Below are positions 50,200-57,290 of a stretch of DNA of 64,000 nucleotides, piece after piece; the stretch's first letter is position 1, and each line of letters starts with the position of its first letter. Origin of the DNA: Corbicula japonica (taxonomy: Eukaryota > Mollusca > Bivalvia > Venerida > Cyrenidae); NCBI GenBank assembly GCA_038501625.1, contig JAZAYU010000010.1:930001-994000 (forward strand), read 5' to 3'. The position numbers were made by a program, and so were the translations under genes. The notes beneath the pieces were generated by a model. That model searched no databases. It was given only the letters and a program-made list of their open reading frames with translations, and was not told where the DNA came from.

Positions 50200-51106
50200 A
50201 CAAAAGTCCTATTAATTGAATGTATTAGATAAAAAGGAAATGTTTTACCTGGCTTAACGCATAAATTCCATCCTTGATAAGTTTTCTTTCGCAGTTTTGG
50301 AAATTCCATTCCATGGACAGGTTCACACAAACCGAACCTGCAACATCTTCGTTTTTGTTTAGGTTCGGTGACTTTCAGTTTCCTTTACATCTATTTCTAT
50401 ATGCATGCTTCATGTCGTGTTGTAGATTACTCAGGAAGAAGCTATGATCCGCTGACCCTCAGTGCCTACTCGAGATCGTCATGCAGTGCAGTAGCAGCAG
50501 CCTCTAGTTTACCCAGTCATATGACACATAACACGCATAATGGAGCGTCACCTACCGGTAGGCTTTCATTTAACATGTAATAAACAAGAAATGTCAAGTT
50601 ATTGAAACAAACACAGATGTAGAAATCTATATATCTGCCACCTCTATTGCTATTTTCGGAAATAACTCAAATTTCTCTGTCAGTTTCCCATAACTTGATA
50701 ACTACCAGGATGTTTTGATATAAACTGCAACAATTTCTACTGCTAAATGTGTAAAATGACATGTCGTCTGCTCAACATCCGAGGAATGACGTCTACTCCT
50801 CGAAAACACAGTTTCGCATAGCGTGATTCATAACTTTATGACTACGCATACCCTTTATTAAAATACAATTTAATTTTTTGTTATATGACTGAGTTGTAGA
50901 TAATTCAACAAGTAGAGCTAATTATTATGTAAAAATTAAATCTAAATGAAAACTATGCCTCACCTTTATTTAATCCATATATTTTTATAGGTTTGATCTC
51001 GCCAGGCGTGTCAGTTCCTGTTCAAATACCCGGTGGTGGACATCAAGAAATGGGCGTTCATCACATGACCTCAATGACATCACAATATTGGCCACGTATA
51101 CAATGA
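23962..51106 (+). CDS. Pax6: Pax6 paired-box/homeobox transcription factor (10 coding exons, 474 aa)
   Basis: Nuclear DNA-binding regulator of eye, brain and sensory development in bilaterians. The model joins 23962-24007, 28625-28693, 35055-35401, 42146-42353, 46168-46317, 47849-47931, 48322-48494, 49868-49968, 50426-50557 and 50991-51106, a total of 1425 nt including TGA. All nine introns are GT-AG and all phases agree. Residues 1-38 form an N-terminal extension with a basic KKARSKR patch. The paired domain runs from about 39 to 166 and has Ile, Gln and Asn at paired-domain positions 42, 44 and 47 (residues 80, 82, 85), the Pax6 signature; Pax2/5/8 have Gln, Arg and His there. Residues 167-255 are a linker. 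The homeodomain is 256-315, with Ser at position 50 and introns after codon 18 and between codons 46 and 47. The tail is Ser/Pro/Thr-rich and ends in WPRIQ, as in other Pax6 proteins. No octapeptide was seen, as expected for Pax6. Family identity is very secure; exon 1 and the untranslated ends are less so. Confidence 0.96.
25439..25613. repeat. Paired inverted trinucleotide microsatellites (AAT then ATT)
   Basis: An imperfect AAT array (25439-25507) is followed after about 60 bp by an ATT array (25570-25613) of opposite orientation, so the transcript of intron 1 could fold into a long A-U hairpin here. Confidence 0.9.
26416..26667. mobile_element. Foldback MITE-like element with ~30-bp terminal inverted repeats
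   Basis: The left end TGGGGCGCGTCACGGGAAAA, continuing into GGTACATTCGG, is mirrored at the right end by CCGAAGGTACCTTTTCCCGT followed by GGCGTGCCCCA, a near-perfect inverted pair bounding about 252 bp with no coding capacity. The interior contains a TGACGTCAT site. A diverged left half recurs at 56808-56890. Non-autonomous DNA transposon (MITE) is the likely class; target-site duplications are unclear. Confidence 0.75.
27094..27129. promoter_or_regulatory. Tandem CRE/E-box composite motif in Pax6 intron 1
   Basis: Two exact copies of TTTGACGTCACGTGACGC stand back to back. Each contains a full CRE palindrome (TGACGTCA) overlapping a CACGTG E-box. Such sites are bound by bZIP (CREB/ATF) and bHLH-zip (USF, MITF/TFE) families. 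The motif is seen directly; enhancer function is inference. Confidence 0.45.
28625..28693 (+). CDS. Pax6: Pax6 exon 2 (N-terminal extension)
   Basis: 69 nt encoding residues 16 (split) to 39 (split): acidic/Ser-rich [16 protein letters not shown], then the basic KKARSKR and a Gly shared with exon 3. Acceptor TTATCTTTTAG, donor GTATGC. The exon has no ATG, so the start codon must be upstream. The basic patch just before the paired domain is a candidate nuclear localisation signal. Confidence 0.85.
30899..31044. mobile_element. Family A foldback element, copy 6 (Pax6 intron 2)
   Basis: Complete palindrome in opposite orientation: left end CTGAAGGTTATAAAGCTGAG, centre GGCGACTGGTCGCC, right end TTTTATAACCTTGGGCAC. 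Confidence 0.92.
31912..32037 (-). repeat. Dispersed repeat family B fragment (Pax6 intron 2)
   Basis: GCGTGGGCTGTATTATGCGC, GAGTCAGCAATATTTTCATG and GGTAGCTTTCAAATTTCCCT match the right part of minus-strand copies. Confidence 0.75.
32265..32480. promoter_or_regulatory. Candidate regulatory block in Pax6 intron 2
   Basis: This stretch is visibly richer in GC and in short recognisable motifs than its surroundings: CACCTG E-box, ACCGGAAATG ETS-type site, TGACGTAG CRE half-site and GCGCGCGC. It has no repeat-family match elsewhere in the window and no ORF. Promoter or enhancer identity is inference from composition. Confidence 0.25.
33416..33435. promoter_or_regulatory. Tandem TCACGTGACC motif in Pax6 intron 2
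   Basis: Two exact abutting copies of the 10-mer TCACGTGACC, a CLEAR/M-box type E-box with flanks preferred by MITF/TFE and USF factors. A motif sharing TCACGTGA is also duplicated in intron 1. Confidence 0.45.
33744..33931. repeat. 94-bp tandem duplication
   Basis: The block beginning AAAATATTTTGAGGCCCC and running through a shared CCCCGTTTATTCACTTTCAC core to TTACACAAAAAC is repeated directly with few differences, unit boundary near 33838. Non-coding, in Pax6 intron 2. Confidence 0.9.
35055..35401 (+). CDS. Pax6: Pax6 exon 3 (paired domain, PAI and most of RED)
   Basis: 347 nt, from the split Gly39 to Ser154 (…ENIPS), acceptor TTTTAG and donor GTAAGT. It encodes the whole PAI subdomain, starting HSGINQLGG, with [20 protein letters not shown] as the recognition helix region, and most of the RED subdomain ([18 protein letters not shown]). 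Ile, Gln and Asn at paired-domain positions 42, 44 and 47 mark it as Pax6. Residues 119-122 read CRHV where vertebrate PAX6 has VSKI. The exon end, before [11 protein letters not shown], is a conserved Pax6 intron position. From memory, human exons 5 and 6 (131 + 216 nt) add up to the same 347 nt, so this exon is their unsplit equivalent. Confidence 0.98.
37131..37225. repeat. Short tandem duplication
   Basis: AACAACATTTGACTCTTTGT followed by AAAATACATTTATATTCAAA occurs twice, about 55 bp apart, essentially unchanged. Confidence 0.85.
38171..38272. mobile_element. Family A foldback element, copy 7 (deleted, Pax6 intron 3)
   Basis: GCTGAAGATTAAAAAACTGA, CTCAAGCATCTGATAGGCTG and AAATGGCGACCAGTCTGGTT: the right arm's inner part is missing. 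Confidence 0.8.
40361..40437. repeat. CT/AG microsatellite
   Basis: About 38 CT dinucleotides, with a single CG interruption near the right end and a TCCT break at the edge. ORFs read through it (Ser-Leu or Glu-Arg runs) are artefacts. Confidence 0.97.
42146..42353 (+). CDS. Pax6: Pax6 exon 4 (end of paired domain and linker)
   Basis: 208 nt encoding residues 155-223 plus one base. It begins [17 protein letters not shown], the last helix of the RED subdomain, followed by [15 protein letters not shown] and [11 protein letters not shown], linker motifs typical of invertebrate Pax6. Acceptor TTATTTCAG, donor GTAAGT at 42354. Confidence 0.97.
43825..43965. promoter_or_regulatory. Candidate enhancer block in Pax6 intron 4
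   Basis: Unlike its AT-rich, low-complexity neighbours, this stretch is compositionally balanced and carries clustered site-like words: CTATTGGG (CCAAT on the other strand), AACAATGG (Sox/HMG) and CACGTCATTAAT (CRE half-site next to a homeodomain core). It has no repeat-family match in the window. Enhancer function is inference. Confidence 0.3.
46032..46070 (+). repeat. Dispersed repeat family B fragment upstream of exon 5
   Basis: TGTCCGCGGCACCTAGTCCC followed by AAGTTGAGC matches the family core (GTGCCTAGTCCCGGGTTGAG in the 3145 copy), about 100 bp before the exon 5 acceptor. Confidence 0.6.
46168..46317 (+). CDS. Pax6: Pax6 exon 5 (linker and homeodomain helix 1)
   Basis: 150 nt encoding residues 224 (split His) to 273 plus one base. 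A Ser/Asp/Asn-rich acidic linker leads into [20 protein letters not shown], the start of the homeodomain; Phe263 is homeodomain position 8. The exon ends after Lys at homeodomain position 18. Acceptor GGTTTCAG, donor GTGAAA, the weakest donor of the gene. Human exon 8 has the same boundaries. Confidence 0.97.
46318..47848 (+). other. Pax6: Pax6 intron 5
   Basis: A 1531-bp intron splitting the homeodomain. It contains a family C repeat next to the donor and an unassigned 72-codon ORF at 46813-47031 that ends just before an AATAAA; no domain is recognisable in that ORF. Confidence 0.7.
46327..46485. repeat. Dispersed repeat family C, copy in intron 5
   Basis: Shares the ordered core AATATTTAATTTTCATGGGA, a GGCCA-AAAGTTAGAAATTA block, AACAACCCTAAGACTGCCCC and a tail with copies at 12015, 21655, 49998 and 62935. 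It begins about 10 bp after the exon 5 donor. Non-coding; SINE- or MITE-like, class undetermined. Confidence 0.75.
47849..47931 (+). CDS. Pax6: Pax6 exon 6 (homeodomain middle)
   Basis: 83 nt encoding [27 protein letters not shown] and the residue between them (residues 274-301, homeodomain positions 19-46). Human PAX6 exon 9 is, from memory, also 83 nt with identical boundaries. Acceptor CTCTTCAG, donor GTAAAT. The only change from the vertebrate sequence here is AQK in place of AAK. Confidence 0.98.
47932..48321 (+). other. Pax6: Pax6 intron 6
   Basis: A 390-bp intron between homeodomain codons 46 and 47, the position typical of paired-class homeobox genes. It carries a truncated copy of the ~300-bp repeat at 48008-48062. 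Confidence 0.85.
48008..48062 (+). repeat. Dispersed repeat family B fragment in intron 6
   Basis: AGGAAACTTTGAAAGCC, then CTCGAACACGACAAATATGA and AAATATTGCAAGCT, match the left end of the family seen at 3150, 4728, 13228 and elsewhere. Confidence 0.85.
48322..48494 (+). CDS. Pax6: Pax6 exon 7 (homeodomain helix 3 and start of tail)
   Basis: 173 nt encoding residues 302-358 plus two bases. It begins [20 protein letters not shown], the recognition helix with Ser at position 50 and Asn at 51, then the start of the transactivation tail ([19 protein letters not shown]). Acceptor AATTGCAG, donor GTAAGT. Confidence 0.98.
48495..49867 (+). other. Pax6: Pax6 intron 7
   Basis: A 1373-bp intron, very AT-rich. 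Its 3' end is involved in the tandem duplication at 49587-49906, which places a second acceptor-like site at 49704. Confidence 0.8.
49587..49906 (+). repeat. Pax6: Tandem duplication of an intron/exon junction in Pax6
   Basis: Unit 1 (about 49587-49743) and unit 2 (about 49744-49906) share CATTAGCAAT, TCAACCAATTGTTTTCT, AAAAGAAAATATTAATA, the polypyrimidine tract with CAG acceptor, and the exon start CAATGCCGACTGTGCAGAAT through CTCTTTGGGTAACA. The two exon starts differ by one base (TTCAATG against TGCAATG) in the first positions, while intronic parts differ more, with a few small indels. Unit 2 continues into the full exon 8; unit 1 does not. Confidence 0.93.
49705..49736 (+). CDS. Pax6: Possible alternative Pax6 32-nt mini-exon (duplicated exon 8 start)
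   Basis: The upstream copy has an intact acceptor (TTTTTCAG) and encodes [11 protein letters not shown] in the same phase as exon 8. An internal GGGTAACA offers a donor at 49737. A 32-nt exon 49705-49736 accepts the phase from exon 7 and leaves phase 1, so it joins exon 9 (50426) in frame, giving …QNYSLDYSGR…. Joining it to exon 8 would shift frame. If the donor is not used, reading continues to a TAA at 49901-49903. Whether it is ever spliced in is unknown; it may be a decoy. Confidence 0.3.
49868..49968 (+). CDS. Pax6: Pax6 exon 8 (Ser/Pro-rich tail)
   Basis: 101 nt encoding residues 359 (split Ser) to 392 plus one base: [20 protein letters not shown], then [13 protein letters not shown]. 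Acceptor GATTTTTCAG, donor GTAACT. Part of the Pro/Ser/Thr-rich transactivation region. The same internal GGGTAACA seen in the upstream copy is present at 49899, so a shortened exon is also conceivable. Confidence 0.9.
49998..50139. repeat. Dispersed repeat family C, copy in intron 8
   Basis: Starts near ACGGATCCAGAGGGGGTTCA and carries the family's CAATATTAAAATTTCCTGG, AAATTGGAAATTATTATATA and AACCCCCTTTCT blocks. It begins about 30 bp after the exon 8 donor and runs directly into an ATT array. Confidence 0.75.
50140..50197. repeat. ATT microsatellite
   Basis: About 19 uninterrupted TTA units in intron 8. ORFs on either strand here are artefacts. Confidence 0.97.
50318..50402 (-). repeat. 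Dispersed repeat family B fragment before exon 9
   Basis: Reverse-orientation end of the family: AACCGAACCTGCAACAT, then GTTCGGTGACTTTCAGTTTC and TTTACATCTATTT. It lies in the region expected for branch point and pyrimidine tract of the exon 9 acceptor. Confidence 0.75.
50426..50557 (+). CDS. Pax6: Pax6 exon 9 (Ser/Thr-rich tail)
   Basis: 132 nt encoding residues 393 (split Asp) to 436 plus one base: [19 protein letters not shown], then an Ala/Ser run and [13 protein letters not shown]. Acceptor GTTGTAG, donor GTAGGC. Tail sequence of this kind is poorly conserved; the call rests on phase, splice sites and composition. Confidence 0.9.
50558..50990 (+). other. Pax6: Pax6 intron 9
   Basis: A 433-bp AT-rich intron, GTAGGC to TTTTTATAG; nothing else recognised in it. 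Confidence 0.85.
50991..51106 (+). CDS. Pax6: Pax6 exon 10 (C-terminus)
   Basis: 116 nt of coding sequence from the split Gly437 to TGA at 51104-51106: [17 protein letters not shown], then [15 protein letters not shown]. The final [11 protein letters not shown] motif is a deeply conserved Pax6 C-terminus (vertebrates end WPRLQ) and fixes the end of the protein. Confidence 0.97.
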
Positions 51107-52204
51107 TACTAGTAAACGACGTCATAAACACCATAATATCTAATTTTAACAATAGTTGGTAAATGACGTCATACTCGTCACGTGCTCGGTGACTTGAGTT
51201 TAGGAAAGTCGGAAGAGAACGGATAAAAACGAGGGGTTTATAGTGATATCAAAATAGTGCTAACAGACATTATAGTTACAGACTATTTAGAATACAAAAA
51301 AGAAGTAGAGCTATGAGGTTTTGAAGAGAATAAGCTGTGTTGTGACATTACTGCGGGAAAAAACTTTTCTGCCGTATCGCAACGTTAAGTAGATTGTAAC
51401 ATTATGGTAGAATGAAACAGCGAAAGGTAAGCTGTAAGTTGAATTGATCATGACACCAGTTTTGATAACGGAGAATGCAAAGGGCATTGTAAAGAGGCAG
51501 GATCGAACAGTTAATCAATATGAATGGATAGGAACAACAATGTGTACATTTGAAAATCAATCCAGCAATACAAAGAGAGTCTTAGGTGTCTTCTGCCTTC
51601 TCTTTTGGCATTGGTAAAACTGATGAGTAAAGTACTGTGTGCATTTTAGCTCTTGTTACAGTTGTTCTGCGAAAAGTAGTTAATATGACTCACATTTTCC
51701 AAAGAATAATTCCAGCTAGGTTGTTTGTTTATTCATTTAAAAATATTTATTGCATTTTACAGACGCAATTTGATATTTTTACTGACTTCATAAAAGGTGA
51801 CACCGTAGATAAAGTACCCATTAATATGGTCTAGAGATCATAAATCGATCGTTGAAATCCAATTGTTTCATCATGATCATTTTTGTTGTTTGTTTCATTA
51901 GTGCATTTTTGTATTATGTCGGTGATTTTAACCGGGAATGCATATGAAAGGTTCGAGTCGAGGACAAAACCCCTGGGCAGATCCGACCCACTCCCCTGCA
52001 TCTATCTGTACAAGTCAACAAAAATACCCTTATGCTTTTGCTGGACGAACATAACATTGGATGGTTTGCAAAATGCAACATTCAATAAATTGATGATATT
52101 TGTTAGTTTAAGTGAATTATCGATTATTTGGTGTTCATTGGTGAAATAAAATCGATGAACACATTTTCTTATTAATTTATATTATTGTTGTTTTGTCAAA
52201 TAAA
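51107..52204 (+). other. Pax6: Pax6 3' untranslated region (approximate)
   Basis: Non-coding sequence after the stop. The first AATAAA signals seen are at 52084-52089, 52145-52150 and 52199-52204, giving a 3' UTR of about 1.0-1.1 kb if one of them is used. The first 100 bp contain ACGTCATA, TGACGTCAT (51164) and a GTCACGTGC site. Short ORFs here show no conserved content. Confidence 0.5.
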
Positions 52205-53440
52205 TCTGAAAAAAATGTAAAGGGGCTGTGGTATGAAGTATAAAAGTTAACTTGAATAAAAATGGTATTCCACAGTTTCCTACAGTAAAAATACAAATTT
52301 TATTTTTGTTTTTGAAAAATCATTCACTAGAAAACATAAAAATATATCCAAATTAAGATATAGAAACAGGGTAAATGCTCTAAACAAAATTTAAAAAATA
52401 GAACTTAATTTTTGCAAAATTGACCGAGGGGTGGGGGTAAAAACAGCCCTTCCATAATTGACTAGGCTTTTGTCCACTTACATAAAATAAGTAGGTAGGG
52501 GTTCTGTCCATGGTGGGCGGGGTGTGTGATGTTGTCCTAATACCGAAGGGTCCCGTATAACAGTGACGTTTCGTAACTCCGTTAGTTATCTTTAGGCATT
52601 CCGAGACCATAAAGATCAACATCTAATTCCCTTATTATTTAACTTTGCTTTACACAAGTTTGTTTTTAATGAAACCTCAAAGCAGTGAAGATGTTGGTAT
52701 GGCCTGGATAAATTTACTCTGGTCAGGTGTCAAAATATACATTTCATTTCTTCAATTACTAATCGGACATTACCTCATTTTAAAAAAACATTAAATATAT
52801 TTATATTTGTTAAGTGTACTTAATTTTTAGGTTAAGCTTTCCTGAAAATTTTATTTTTGAAAATCATTTGATATAATTTTTAACAAACAATACATTGAGA
52901 AAACATGTTGAAGAAAAACAGTATTTATTTTATGTTTAATAATTTTCGGCTCTTATTCCAAAAGTTCGTCCATTAAGTTATTTATGGCTAAGTTCCTTTT
53001 GAAACAATTGGTCTAGTTTTTGTAGTCAGTCTTGATCAAAATCTCTAACTCATCATAGCACTTGCTTGAGTTGAATTCCTTCTTCTGGCCAAAACTAAAC
53101 GATGTATACAATAATTACGTACGTCATACAATTTTAAATTATCACAAAATTAAAGCATATTTTATAAGGATATATTCATAATACATTGAAAGTGTATCGA
53201 CTCCTAACATGTATTTTAATTGCATGCTGTTAACTTGTTAAATTAAAGTTTGAAGACAAAGATCGAGACTTATTTTCACAGTTGTTAATTTTTTTTTTTA
53301 AGTTTTCTAGTCTCAACCAAATACAACAGGGTACGTTGAAATCATTTATCAGCTACGTTTTTTAATTCCATTGTGAAAGTTTGGTAATAAAAAAACTTTA
53401 AAATGTATATATTGTGTCTGATTCTAAAGGTTCTTTGTGT
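52205..53440. other. Downstream flank, no recognised gene
   Basis: AT-rich. An ORF at 52380-52622 (minus) shows no domain. Nothing else identified. Confidence 0.5.
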
Positions 53441-53441
53441 A

Positions 53442-53660
53442 CTGTAGTATCAGTTGATTTTGCAGGGAACGAATTTTCGCGCAAAACCCAACAAATGACA
53501 AAATCGCTGGGGTCATGACTTCGCGCACTTGAGTTATTCTGTTAAGACACAATGTTAAATGGCTTACTTTCGCTGAGACTTAACTTTGCGCATAAACCGC
53601 ATAAATACTAGCGCGAAACATGCGAAAATTAAATCCACGCGAAATAAAATGATACTACAG
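53442..53660. mobile_element. Candidate short inverted-repeat element
   Basis: CTGTAGTATCA at the left and TGATACTACAG at the right form a perfect 11-bp inverted pair around a CG-rich interior with repeated TTCGCGC, TTTGCGC and GCGCGAAA words. Similar interiors occur near 34800-35010 and 59400-59600. Possibly a non-autonomous element. Confidence 0.5.
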
Positions 53661-54572
53661 TTTTGTTTGACAATTCTGTTTTTTATGCGCAAATGCATCA
53701 ATGGCCAGTAATTACACGTCTTGTTTGACTCCTCATAAACGTCATTGCATCTTAGTTACATTTCTTTTTGGTGAGCAAGTGCACGAGTTACGTATTTAGT
53801 GATAGACTTTTGTTGTAATTTGATGGGCACGAGACGAAATACCTAACAGGTGTCGTTGAGTTCAAAAGCTCAGCCAACTGTTTAAAGCGCCATTTTGTGT
53901 GTCTGTTCCTCTTTATGATAAAACAGTATGACTTCAAATCATGTTTGGCATTAGACATATATTGGAAATGTTTTGCGAAATGTATTTACTTTTCCGGTAG
54001 TTTTAGATACGATATTAATTAATCGTTCACACTCGAAAACCTTTAAAATCCAGTGAGCCAATCGTGTTATAGCGAAAATTCTATTTATAGAAATAATATA
54101 TCTTATATTTGTACATAATACCGAAAATTCTTAGTGAAAAAGATGCTAAAAAGAACTGGCACTAAATATCATTAGAGGTACCATACCCAATTTAAGATTA
54201 CAAATTAATGATTATAACTTAATTGGAGCTTTAAACAATAACTCGATTAAGTTATTCGAAAACAGGTCCTTTTATACATTGTTAAACATTTACCCCTGAA
54301 TAACATAATGGACTCGTTTTGTATCAATATGAGTCTGTACATTATTTAAAGGGATGTCATACAGAAATATTTTCGTTTATTTTATTGACAATAAACAATA
54401 TAGACCCTGATTGCGGATGTGCATGATGATTGGGGCCAGTTGTTCGAAGCTTATTCCTCTTCATTTTATGCTGTAAATGTGTACAATATGATAAAAGTTT
54501 AGATTGAAATATTAAGGTATTCAACATTTTTATAAATTTTGTCCTCATGTATTTCTTTTTGGAAATTTAACC

Positions 54573-54644
54573 GCCGGTTAGTTTAATCCGCGGTAGCCAC
54601 CTTTAGTTTTATCCGCGGTAATAGCCGGCTAGTATAATCCGCGG
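54573..54644. repeat. Three ~25-bp units ending ATCCGCGG
   Basis: Units CCGGTTAGTTTAATCCGCGG, ACCTTTAGTTTTATCCGCGG and CCGGCTAGTATAATCCGCGG end at 54593, 54618 and 54644, a regular 25-26-bp period. TAATCC is the core bound by K50 homeodomains (Otx, Pitx). Regulatory role is inference. Confidence 0.7.
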
Positions 54645-56807
54645 AAAAAGTTTCGAACAAGCGGTCCCAGGTCGCAAAGTTGACACTTGAATGCTAATTT
54701 GCGATGCTTTGAAAAACACTGTTTAATGAATAGCGAAGTTGGTACAGCCTGAACCTTGCACAGTAAGAGTTCATATACGTAAGGTTCGCACCTCAACCGT
54801 CGGCAGACGTTGTGTTCTAGGCTTAGACTTGAATATGTTGTTATGTTTAATACGCATTCCTTCAATAGGTTTCATAATATTCCTACATATATCGTATAAT
54901 ATTACACTATTGCATTGTTACTTTTTGTGTTTGTTAAGCAGTGTATGTATATTGTATGTTAGTGATTTTTATTTCAATCGGGATTGTGTAACAGTCTCTT
55001 AGAAATTTCTCTTTATATAAATGTAAACTTCGGAAAATAAATTATAAAACATTAATATTCTTTCTTTTTTTTTGCTTTTTTCAGAAATCGGAAAGTGTAA
55101 TGAAATAGTAGTCTTGGCAAAAGTTTGTTTAAAATCTTCATCATCATCATCATTTTTAAAAACACCACAATCACCACAACCACTACCACCATCATCATCA
55201 ATTACATCATCGATATAGTCATCATTATAATAGAAGGAATAATAATATTAAAATGACATTATTAATTTGTCGGTGACTGACAAAATTGTGCTTATATAAT
55301 TTCAAATACAGTTTTATGTGTTTTCCGAATGTGTTATGTGTTATATGTAAAAGATGAAAATATCAAGCCAAACTACCCGCTTTTTTATATTCTGGATTAC
55401 ATCTATTGCTTTAGTTCATAATGACGTCAATTTCATTAATTTTAAGAGCAAAACAAACTAACGTCAAATGATGATATATAAGAGTGAAACATGACATTTA
55501 CAAGACATTCTGTTGATTACAGATGAAATAAACAGGACAATGTCTATTTAAATTGAGAAATCAGCAAAGTCTTTCAGTAACGAAGTGGTTTTATTCATAG
55601 AAATAGTTCAGGAACAATGTTGTGTTCAAAGAAATTTGACTGATTCAGTAGGCCTACTTTTTGCCAGACCGTTTTACCCGCTGTTAATTTTTAGGCGGAA
55701 GTATCTGAGATTATAAGTTAAACTAAAATACCAAGAAACAAGATCCGGAAGAGCGAGATTATTACAACACGGTCATCACAAACTAAAATTTTGATTAATA
55801 GTTCACTTATCATTCGAGTATACTGTGAAGTTTCTGTAAAAGCACTGAGTTTGAATTCAGTTACTTTAATTATGAAAATTACGAACAAATACTATTTTTA
55901 ATAGAAAGACCAGCAGCGTACAGGATGTGTTTCAAAAAGAGAAGAAAAAGGACGAAACTATACAGAACGGGGTGTGCATTAAGTAACAAGAGTTTCATAG
56001 CATTCAAGCTATTAATAGCACGCACGACATTTCCCTTAAAATTCCAAACAAGCAGGTCAATATTTTTCTGGCCATAAGGCTGTAACCGCGCTGTGTTTTT
56101 GTTGGCTCTTTGTGGAGGCTTTGTTTTCTGAATGTGGCTTTTAATGTTTTGATTTGCATATATTTTACTTCACTTTTTTCTAGTCAAAAACTGCGTATAT
56201 TTCACTTCACTTTTTTTTAGTAAAAAACAAGTTTCGGAGACTTTTATCCCAGCGACTAGCGTAATTTTGAAATTTCGCCGTAAACTGTAATAAATGACGG
56301 GGTACACAATTACATAGTAAGGATAGAAATGCACTTAACAATTCGCTATTGTATACAAGTCTTTCATTCACCTGTAACCGTGCTTGTCCAAGGCCGGTTT
56401 CATATTTCGGTAAATTTCATTCATAAAACACGTACGTTAATCATTCATCTCGAACTCATGCTTGTGCAAAGGCAGAAATAAAAAGCAATATTCGTTATGC
56501 AAAATGGAACAAAAGTTTGAAATTGTTATTAGATTAACAGCTTGAAAAACAACATATTCTCCGATGAAAAAGTTAGTCATTTAATATTAATATTGATGTC
56601 AACTGATCTTATATCCATTAAAAATGTTTAAGAATCCATGCTGCAAATGTTGGTTGAATATCCGGTAACCATGGTCCAGCTGTGGGTTGTAGTAAAGAAA
56701 ACCTTTTGTGAGTTTGGGAAATTTAAAAATGTAGTTTTTTGCGATTTATCGTTCCAAGACAGCCACAGGAAGGTTCTCTTTTATTGCACGTAATATATTT
56801 TTCTATC
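54645..56807. other. Downstream flank, no recognised gene
   Basis: Contains a low-complexity CAT/CAC tract (55138-55228) and a segment near 56090-56220 shared with 19870-19965. No domain-bearing ORF. Confidence 0.5.
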
Positions 56808-56890
56808 TGGGGCGCGTCACGGGAATATGTACCTTCGGACCGTTGAAGTCAATTCTTGAAATGTTGAGCAGACGACATTTATTATGCATT
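56808..56890. mobile_element. Left half of the GGGGCGCGTCACGGG foldback element
   Basis: GGGGCGCGTCACGGGAA, GTACCTTCGGACCGTTGAAG, TCTTGAAATG and GACGACATTTATTATGCATT match the left half of the element at 26416; no right end is visible. Confidence 0.75.
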
Positions 56891-56999
56891 TCTCCTAACA
56901 TAACATTATGTTATCAAAATCTCTAATTATTGTCGGTAAATTTTTGTTGTTGTTGTCTAACTTTATATCATGTTCTCTCGGCAGAATGGATTTTCATAA

Positions 57000-57290
57000 T
57001 GTGATTTATTTAATTATCACATTAGCGTTGTTTGTGCCGTGTTGCGGCTGTGAAACGTCAACCCGCACATTCAATCAGTGCTGTTATCAAGTACGGCCTT
57101 TGAAGGCCTTTAAGCACGACATTTGTGAAAATATTGAGTTGCGCTTTACCAGGGCCTAGGCGGCGTGGACAGTAATGTGCATTTCCATTTCTGCTCATGA
57201 ACAGGCTCAATCAACCGATTCTGCAATATTATTTGTCGTGTTCGGTGGCTTTCAAAGTTTCTTTTCTTTTCATTTATTTATTTTCTTCAG
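57000..57290 (-). repeat. Dispersed repeat family B, near full length
   Basis: GCGTTGTTTGTGCCGTGTTG, CATTCAATCAGTGCTGTTAT, GGGCCTAGGCGGCGTGGACA, CATGAACAGGCTCAATCAAC and GTTCGGTGGCTTTCAAAGTT in order. Confidence 0.85.

Larger units (their letters stand above)
49969..50425 (+). other. Pax6: Pax6 intron 8
   Basis: A 457-bp intron built almost entirely of repeats: family C (49998-50139), an ATT microsatellite (50140-50197) and a family B fragment (50318-50402) ending about 23 bp before the exon 9 acceptor. Confidence 0.85.

Noticed and set aside
49953..50330. 125-codon minus ORF with poly-Ile
   Set aside because: It is the ATT microsatellite plus repeat sequence read in reverse, overlapping Pax6 exon 8 antisense.
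51637..52149. ORFs of 65 and 88 codons after the Pax6 stop
   Set aside because: They lie in the probable 3' UTR, have no conserved content and are of a length expected by chance.
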